The notes under the pieces were generated by a model. That model was not told where the DNA came from. It ran no database searches and saw only the letters and a program-made list of their open reading frames with translations. The position numbers were made by a program, and so were the translations under genes. This document shows, piece by piece, positions 1 through 64,000 of a DNA stretch of 64,000 bases (positions are counted from its first letter, which is position 1; each line of letters begins with the position of its first letter). Source of the stretch: Ichthyophonus hoferi (taxonomy: Eukaryota > Opisthokonta > Ichthyosporea > Ichthyophonida > Ichthyophonidae); assembly GCA_002751075.1 (NCBI GenBank), contig NAOQ01000019.1:31030-95029 (forward strand), written 5' to 3'.

Positions 1-3000
1 CTGGCTGCCTTGTCCGCCCTGATTAGCCTCTCGGATCTCATAGTAACTGGGTCCACTCCAAATTTTCTAATCAGAGAAGTTGCAGAGCTTTTAGCTGCAG
101 GTGTAGCGGCCATGTTGGGATCTGTAGTGAAAAGAATGTATGATTAGGCTATGACCACGGGTAGGCTTTACCTTTTTATAATACATTTGTAAGTTGAGAG
201 AGAGAATATGAAGAGAAGAAGCTGGTTCATGAAGCTGCCCACAATCTATATTTGAATACAGAGTATAATTGTACTGGCTTCATGGAGAAAGACATAATAT
301 TATCATATAGAATTAAAACCAAAGCAATAATCAGAAACAAACACAACAAATAAGAAATGTAGACATTATGCATATACATACGTTCTTCCCTGAACATTTT
401 GCTACCAAACCGAGAATTACTGAGAGCTTTGAGCCTGTATAAAAGAGATTGCATTATCAGTCCAGGTCCTACCCTTACTATCTTTACACAAGGTAAAGCC
501 CAAATCAATAAGGTGTACGAGCTTGTTGAGAACAAGGAATAGTGATATAAGATAATAATTACAAGAGGAAAGATATACTATAAGTAAACCGAGAATGCAG
601 TACAGGCCACATCCACGCATTGTATTTCCTATAATAGATACTGAGCAAATTTGAAAGGAAAAAAAAAAGAAGAAAAAAAAAGAAGAAAAAAGAAGAAGCT
701 ATTCTTACCTCTTGGAGTACATAATATATACATACATATATACAAAACAAGAACACTTACACATCAGCACCTCCCCTAACAATTTTGGCTTTGGGTGCAG
801 TGGCAGAGCCAGTCTTTCCCATGGGTGTAGGTGCAGCATTCTCCTTATCCTCCATGGAGCCTGGCTGTGTCTTCATATGTGCCTTTTGGTTTTCCCATGG
901 AGTCTTGGTCGGCGCCAAAGGCTTTTTATTGCGGATTACAAACACACCATCACGAGAGAGGTTGGTATCTGTTCCCTTTACTGTCAGGCCACGGCTGGCC
1001 CTAATATATACAGACAGGAAAAGGTGGTTAAAAGAGGTAAGTGCGTGTTTAAGAGGTGGTAAACATCATGCTAGACGTGATGAGGAAAAAAGGTAACGGG
1101 GCGGCGTTAGGCACAACAGTACACATATATAATGCAAAATAAAAAAATATTGAAAGCATCAAAATTGACAACAACTAAATGATATTGAAATAAATACTTC
1201 ATCCATATATACACCCTCCTACCTACTATGGACAAACCAGCACTAATACAAAACACATATAATGTGTCCACACATGCATGTATGTGATCCTTACGTTGCA
1301 TTAAGAATATGGCGCTTGGAGCTCATGGTAGACAAGGCTTTCGTAACGTGGTAAGAACAATAGTGTCCTTGATTCCTGTGTACGGTAATAGGCTCATTTA
1401 GCGTGATGCTGGATACACAAAAGATAGTACATACACTTCAGTAGATACAATCACTTATAGTCATGATACATATACTTGAAAGAGCAAAACAAGAAGAAAG
1501 TAAAGAAAGAGAAGAATATAAAACATGCATAAGATGACTTACGTGTTAATAATAGCCTTACAAGGCTTGCCATCTTTTTTAACTGTCCCTTTGCACACTC
1601 CAAATTCAGATGCCATTCCTAGCTTCATCAAGCATTGATGGGCTGCCACTGAGATAGCAAATCCACCTCCCTGTACATGCCCCCATCCATTGTTAGTATG
1701 CATTCAAAGACAATTGCATTGACACCATCAAATCATGGCCTGGTTTTTTCTGAGTTGATATATATAGATGTGTGTATGTGTGTATCTGGGCTTCTGTACT
1801 TGTGTAATTCTTATCCTATGTGCCAAAATGTTAACGTCCCTCAAGACAGGCGGAATAATAGCTTTGACAACATCATATTACTGCTTAGCGAGAATACATT
1901 GTGAGAAAATGTGCGCACTGAAAATCATTATAGGTATTACTGGTTTAAAGGAAAAAACCTCTTCCTACGTAGTTGTATTGGGAGCGGGAGAGCAAGAAAA
2001 AAGAGAGAGAAAGGAACAAAGCGTGCAAGGGACAACCAAAATACCTCTTTAGGAGGAAGAATCTCTGCATTGAGAATGGCCACCATGCTGCCGGCCTCCA
2101 GCTTCTTGTAATATTCACATGCATCACCGAACATAAAAATACGCACTGATACTCCCATTAGGTCGGTAAGGGTCCATAGGGTGTATGGCTTTCCCTGAAG
2201 GAAGAACAAATATGTCAGTACAAAAAGAGTCAATGTTGCCATGCATGTGAGATAATTGATTGACAAGGGATGGTGGGAAGAGAATGCGAGCAGTTGATAA
2301 CAAGTAACTATATGTACTCCATACTCCATAGTAAGTCATGTAGCAATAACTTACCGTTCCACCAACCCTGTCACTTCTATCTCCCAGTGCCCCAATGGTC
2401 ACCCAATCACCAACCACATCTCCTCTTCCTTTGATCTCTCCTTCTAGGAATTTAATCTTTATGAACCGTCTACCCTCCATCTTGTCCTGCAGCCAAGTAG
2501 CCTCGACAACGCGATCACTAAAAATACGGACCCATAACATCAGTATGAGGCAAACCGAAGTCATTGTTCAGGGGCAGGAGATAACCTTATGACCATTAGC
2601 TAGCATTTCGTAGCTATGTTAAAACATCTACGTTCATATAAACTCATTTATCCTCCACCCACCATCACTGCTACCTTGTCACCCTCTTATAATTATTTCC
2701 TTTTTATCTCTTCCTTCCCACAAAGAATTGTATAACATACTCACCTAATCTGCATACCAGAAAACATTTCTCTGACACCTTTTGTGGTCTTTGTAATCCC
2801 TAATGCCTGTTGTCTCATCGCCTCCTGACGTTCTTTCTCCTGCTCCTCTGTCAAAAAACTTTTGCGTTCCCCTTTTCGTGATTCAACTCGGGTAAAACTT
2901 CTGGGTGACTTTGAGGGAGAAGAGGATGCTGATGGTGCGTCTGTCCAGACGACAGTTTTGGTAGAATCTTTGTTTTCATGGTTGTTGTTAAAGTTTATTC

Positions 3001-3722
3001 CTCCATCTATACAGTGAGGTTAAAAAAGTCCAGTAAGCGGTGTGTTTCAGAAGAATACAGGAAAGGATGAGAGAGAGAAAGAAGAGTAAGCGTGCTAAAT
3101 AACAAAAATGATCCATGGTAGAACAACTAATAGAAGAATAAATGCCATGAGAGAAAGAAGCTGAAGCTTACTTTGCTGGGCTTTCTGTTTCTCCTCCGCG
3201 TCTTTCAACTTCTGTTGTAGTTGTCTTATGGCGGCCTGTAGAAGCGCTGGATCGTCAGATTCTGGTACGTCACTGGAGGCGTCCATTCCTTTTATATGTG
3301 AATCCTCCTCCATAGTATCCTCATCAGAGATAGGAAAATCAAAATCTGCTGACTCCAGATCGGCCATGGCAGCGATAAGATCTACATCATTTGCAACAGC
3401 TTTTAAAATGAGTGAAAAGAGAAGTGGGTGTGATAGTAATGGAGAGGAAAAAAGGGGAAAAACGTAAAGGTTAGGAAAACGCGCAACAAAGTTATGCGAA
3501 GTAGCAAGAACCTAAAACCAAATAGACTAATCGGCACCTCAACATGAAAAGTTCACTGAAAATCTACGCCACCATTTGCTCCAGTGTTTACCATCAAGTC
3601 AACAACACCACATACTAGGTACAAATAAAGTTATATCTCAAAATTATAATTGAAAAAATAAAGAAAATCCCGAATAATACATATCATCTGTTTCCACAGT
3701 TGCATAACCTACCTGCAGCCAT
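1..3722 (-). CDS. MCM10: MCM10 replication factor, 5' complete, 3' end beyond window
   Basis: MCM10 binds the MCM2-7 helicase, single-stranded DNA and DNA polymerase alpha, and helps activate replication origins in the nucleus. Exons read from the sequence: 3713-3722, 3172-3399, 2745-3006, 2355-2517, 2045-2194, 1543-1670, 1295-1375, 761-1000, 382-434 and 1-121 (continuing left). All borders are GT...AG and all phases join. The first coding exon is only 10 nt (MAA+1); the start has a good Kozak context (aagATGG). Residues about 54-79 form a Gln/Lys-rich coiled coil. Residues about 165-271 form the OB-fold (e.g. WTLTDLMGVSVRIFMFGD). The family zinc finger follows with C297, C308, C320 and H323 (CX10CX11CX2H), ending CSYHVTKALSTMSSKR. 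The middle is Ser/Thr-rich. The C-terminal winged-helix/zinc part is not in the window. The order OB-fold then CCCH finger is diagnostic; confidence is high. Confidence 0.94.
656..702. repeat. A/G-rich microsatellite (AAG)n
   Basis: Imperfect polypurine tract of A runs and AAG triplets in the MCM10 intron between exons 382-434 and 761-1000. On the coding strand it is a long C/T tract shortly after the donor of exon 761-1000. Confidence 0.8.
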
Positions 3723-3891
3723 CTTGTATGCTATTTCTTGTTTCTGTTGCTACGTAGGTTATGTTTACTTTTTTCTGCAGTATTAACGTAATAATACAGC
3801 TCATATACTAAAACTTAAAGTTCAAACAATTATGTTTACAGCTAATTAATATAAATATATCGATACATATACTACGGAATTGATTATTTGG

Positions 3892-4105
3892 CCAATATTG
3901 TCGCCATTTAAGAAAAAAAAAAAAACCAATTTCAATCACTAAATAAGTCACAAACTCATCTGCAGGCTTTTATTTTAATTTCATGAGATCAATCCGTTGA
4001 AATGAGTGGGAAACTTAGCCAATAATAACCTTGAGTACTGAGAAAGATTTTATTGGTTAATATGTAGTAAGCCAGATATTATTGGTTATACTGTACTTTT
4101 GGCGC
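3892..4105 (-). promoter_or_regulatory. Candidate MCM10 promoter: CCAAT boxes and E2F-type site
   Basis: Upstream of the MCM10 start codon are CCAAT pentamers at 3892-3896 and 4019-4023 on the plus strand, and in reverse (ATTGG) at 4052-4056 and 4081-4085. An exact E2F consensus match, TTTGGCGC, lies at 4098-4105. The last three CCAAT boxes are 33 and 29 bp apart, close to the spacing known for NF-Y clusters in cell-cycle promoters. MCM genes are known E2F targets. The role is inferred: CCAAT pentamers are also common inside the introns of this window, so the E2F site is the stronger clue. Confidence 0.4.
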
Positions 4106-4140
4106 AATTCTCGGTGTTGAGCGCCTTTTGTAGTTTGAAG

Positions 4141-4285
4141 AAGCTCATTGGAATCCATCTTTCTTAACAGTGATCAATCTAAACCTTATAGACTGAGTTC
4201 GAATCCGGCTTGACGATGTGTAGGTTTACACCCAATGCTACTTACAGAGTTGATGTCACTCCTCCGTTCAATAATAATAATAACA
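4141..4285 (+). repeat. tRNA-like/SINE-like element with A-box, B-box and triplet tail
   Basis: AAGCTCATTGG (4141-4151) resembles an RNA polymerase III A-box. AGTTCGAATCC (4196-4206) matches the B-box GGTTCGANTCC at all but the first base. The starts are 55 bp apart. About 65 bp downstream is an (AAT)n tail at 4270-4285, as many tRNA-derived SINEs have. A tRNA cloverleaf cannot be folded: the T-stem arms do not pair. It is therefore not a working tRNA gene; it may be a decayed SINE or chance. Confidence 0.25.
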
Positions 4286-7200
4286 AGACGCATCTATAAT
4301 AAATTCTAGAACGTAAAGGCGCATTGTATTTCTAATATTGTTACAGCGCGTTATTAAGATATTTGTATGCGGTTTTACTATCGTATCACATCCGATCAGC
4401 GCGATCGCGCACCACATGTTGGTCTGGACCAATAATCGTGATGCATTCAGAGTCATTTAATTATGGGATGTATTAACAAACAACAATTAATCGACTTAGG
4501 TTATACCAAATGGGATCGTTTATGTTGCACCTAAAACATTCGACAGCAGGAATTTTAGCGTTTGTTGCCGATAAAATGCTTCATGATCCTTGAGTTTTTT
4601 AAGGTATTTCTAAAAATCCTTCTATCACTATTTATTCTCTTGGCAAAAGCACTTCACCTGATATCAAATTTCAAAGGTAAGAATATTCCAGTAAAACCTG
4701 AAAAATATTTCATATAGAATGCTTACCACCTCTTAGTTGGTTCGGATATAAGATGGCATCGAAATTGTCCACGTGAGCCTTCCAGAGGAACACAAGTTTT
4801 GTAAGATCCCATTTATCATCCTCAAGCAAAGATTAATTACAAAATTATTTGATGCCATGTTATTTCTAACTAATATATCTTAAAAAGGAAATTGCATCAC
4901 TAGGCGTCTTATGTCGGGTCGCTGGAGAATGATTAAGATTGTATATCTCGGTATAAGGCTTTCTCAATAGAGTATAGTATTAGCTGTCCAAACCACAAAT
5001 AAGTAGAAAACTCTATAAAGAGTATAATAAATTGTCTTTGAAATCGATTTCTTATTGGATTTTTGTAACATCAGCTTTAACACACTAGCAGTGTTTACAA
5101 ATAAAATTATTTTAGTAAGACTGATACGTTTACATAAAGCTTCCATCCGCAATTTAGTGTTCATGTCCGAATGAGTGCTCAAAATAACTTGCAATATATC
5201 TTTTTGCCTAAGCGTTACAATTTTTTTTTCTTCAGGAAAATCTATGACATTAATCTTTAAGTGTTTGGTGCATAACATTGCACAACTATATATATGTATA
5301 TACTACTATAAAGATACACAGTAGTTTCATTCCAATCTTTTTTATTCAAGTCCACATCAGAAGGTATTCAAAACATCTAAAAGATTCTTACTTTAAAATA
5401 GTTTTTCGGCTTAGTCGCAATTAGCTCATATCAGTTTTAATATTCACAACCCTCGTCTATAACAAAAGTAACACCATGTGATCTTTGAGACAGTAAGATA
5501 AAGCAAATAACATTATAAACCCATAGAAATAGTTCATTTCAGGATAATTAATTATTCAGTTTTTGAAATTCAAGTCGTTAAGCAGTTTCCATAGAAGATA
5601 GCGAAGGACAAATTGAAAAGACCCAAAATTATTTTGTATTTCTAATCATATACGGTCCCTACAGACCCTCTGGGCTAGTGCAAAGTTTCCCAATAACCTT
5701 TGATAATAATTGAAAGAAGATGAATAGCAGGATTCAGATATAATATGGTAAGATGCCTATAGTAGCTAGCAAATCCTTCCATATGGGTGAATGCAGTCTA
5801 TTTCTCTGATATAGTTCTTGTTTGGCTCTATTTTTCTCTATATCTTTTATTTTTCATTTCAAATCATGCTTGGTAACCTGTATTACAATTCTAACTGATT
5901 TATTGTTTGATTAAAAAAATTTTTTTTTTTGAATTTATTTGAATATACAAACCTTTTACTCTTCATTTCATATATATTAGTTGTATAGGTGCTTTGCTTT
6001 ATATAAAATGACATTTATTTTATTGTTATGCATTCTTTTATGAGCTAGCCATTCCAGGTTATTGATTACCATTTTTTGATGATAATATATATATATAATC
6101 ATATATAATTTAATGGCTGTACATAAATTAAAATACAGTCATTTATTGGTATGTATCAACTGGAATAGAATACAATATCATGATTATGTATGTCGTACCG
6201 AGTAATTGTTTGTAGTTAAAATTGGGCTAAACTGATTTTTGGAGAGTTGTATTTACCTGCTAAATAAGTTAACGACCAAATCGTAATAAGCCCAAGTTTC
6301 TTCTGAATAATTAATTGGCTTAGGTTTCACAAAAGTGAGTGTCGCTCTCGTATTACATGCAAAACTATGAATCGACAAATCATGCACAAGTATGCAAGAG
6401 TTAATGTACTAGTAAGTAGATTTATTTTAAATTATTAATTATTGAGTGATTACCCTCGTCATGCGTTTTTTAATTCTAATAGAAATCAGTGCTGGATACT
6501 GACTCAAATGTTATTTTATTTTACACTAAAACACAATGTAGTGTTGGGATAGATAGACGTGACTATGGATTAGTTCTGCGTTTGTGGCTGCATCAAATAA
6601 TCCAAGTAAGGAAAATCAAATAAGCCAAATTGCCGAGATTTTACAAAGGGGTATATGTGAACAAGCCGGTTTTGCCTTGGTTTTATTATATTCAAACTGT
6701 TTATATTTATATATTATTTTTTGAAATAAAAGAAAAAAGATACTCGGAAAATATTGAACATCAAACCTTGTTTTATTAGCTGAAGTTGAAAAGTAAAGTA
6801 CATGTTTTTGTTGTGTTGAAGTTCATATTAGCATGCTTTATTTCTGGGTGAATTTTTTTAAAATAATATAGTATAACTGACCAATATTTTGTTTCCAAAA
6901 TTTAAACAAAGCTCTAACCCCTTTATATATCTTCATATATACCATGGCCTCAGGATGACTTTCTGAGTCGGGCTACTAGCCTGTTGCTCCTTACCTTAAA
7001 ATTGCGGTTGTTCTTAAAGCTGAAACCAAGAACTCCCAATGTAATACATATATATTTATTAATATTATATTGTGCGCTTTCCTATATTCATTGGGACTTG
7101 CGGCACCTTTCTAAATATACATGCGTGCAATGAATGTAAAGGATATGCTACTTATGTAACTAATTGCTTTCAATATGCATATTGTCCAAATGTATTTTAT

Positions 7201-7841
7201 ACCAAGGAATACATATCTTACTTCACGACGAGAGAGTATACCTTATAGAACCTCAATATAATTGAAAATAGGTAGTGTAGAAATAAATACATACCTAAAG
7301 GATAGTTCTATAAAATAACGCAATGGCACTATATATTGTTTTTCTTTTTTGGCAACGTACATACATTTTATGGATTGTTGCAATATTGACAAGCAACTGA
7401 GGTTGACCCTGCCAATCATTCAATACCAATACTTCATAGGCAGTTATTTATACTGTTTGCCAGTCTAGGTTGATCTCTTCAGATACCATATCTTTGTATG
7501 CGTATGTATATGTATATGTATATGCATATGAGCATACATATGTTATAAAAAAGTAGAGCATGTTAAATATAAGAATTTAGGGAAGGTATCATCCAGATCC
7601 AGTGTCTAAATTATATCTTAATAATAAATTCGAAAGAGTAAAACCTTCACAACCTAACAGACACAATACACATTATAGACCCAAAATAACCTATATATCA
7701 TCTCGTATCATATCATTCATTAAAAGTTCTTATAAATTATTAGTATTATTATTACTCTAGCTGCCCCTTCATACTGTTTTAAAAAAAACATTCTATGACT
7801 AAATGTAATATGCACATATCGCATTTGTTATCTAATTGGCG
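4286..7841. other. Intergenic region, no gene recognised
   Basis: AT-rich spacer between the MCM10 5' side and the NBEAL-like 3' end. Its left part may hold MCM10 upstream sequence and its right part should hold the NBEAL-like 3' UTR. No AATAAA (TTTATT on the plus strand) lies close to the NBEAL stop codon, and the poly(A) site was not found. The longest open frame (complement 4964-5278, 104 codons) has no recognised similarity, no repeat structure and no splice context that ties it to a gene; it is probably chance. Short AT and TATG tracts occur at about 6078-6105 and 7500-7530. Confidence 0.6.

Positions 7842-64000
<56,159 letters not shown>

Noticed and set aside
712-1096. Two plus-strand open frames over 100 codons
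   Set aside because: They are shadows of MCM10 exon 761-1000, whose minus-strand frame joins its neighbours in phase.
4964-5278. 104-codon open frame in the intergenic region
   Set aside because: No recognised domain, ordinary AT-driven composition, no partner exons; kept only as a note.

Overview
The window is AT-rich, intron-dense nuclear DNA of a eukaryote. It carries parts of two conserved genes, both on the minus strand and arranged head to tail. Exons are short (mostly 50-150 nt) with clean GT...AG borders and matching phases. Introns are a few hundred bases long, AT-rich and full of microsatellites. A neurobeachin-like (NBEAL) gene together with these introns fits an early-branching animal such as a sponge, or another intron-rich holozoan. 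The species itself cannot be read from the sequence, so that placement is inference.

Layout. (1) 1-3722: MCM10, a DNA replication initiation factor. The start codon is at 3722 and the 3' part runs off the left edge; ten exons (about 478 codons) are visible, including the OB-fold region and an intact CCCH zinc finger. (2) 3723-7841: about 4.1 kb between the genes. It has a candidate promoter (CCAAT boxes plus an E2F-type site) and a weak tRNA-like element, with no convincing gene. (3) 7842-64000: one very large BEACH-domain gene, closest to vertebrate NBEAL1/NBEAL2. The stop codon is at 7844-7842 and the 5' end lies beyond the right edge. About 100 exons (roughly 9.5 kb of coding sequence, about 3,180 codons) can be traced. 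From C- to N-terminus, which is left to right here, they encode WD40 repeats, BEACH, a PH-like domain, a long helical middle including the DUF4704-like part, a concanavalin/LamG-like lectin domain, and a long helical N-terminal region.

The two products have no known shared pathway: MCM10 loads and activates the replisome in the nucleus, while NBEAL proteins are vesicle and granule trafficking scaffolds. No sign of co-regulation is visible. The introns hold a number of tandem repeats (35-bp x4, 29-bp x3, 50-bp x2, a 450-bp pentamer array with 72-bp higher-order structure), one dispersed repeat pair 35 kb apart, and a short N gap. No RNA gene, CRISPR array, LTR element or complete transposon was recognised. 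All exon borders were read by eye from splice sites, phase and similarity to remembered family sequences; three junctions in the large gene remain unresolved and are marked.
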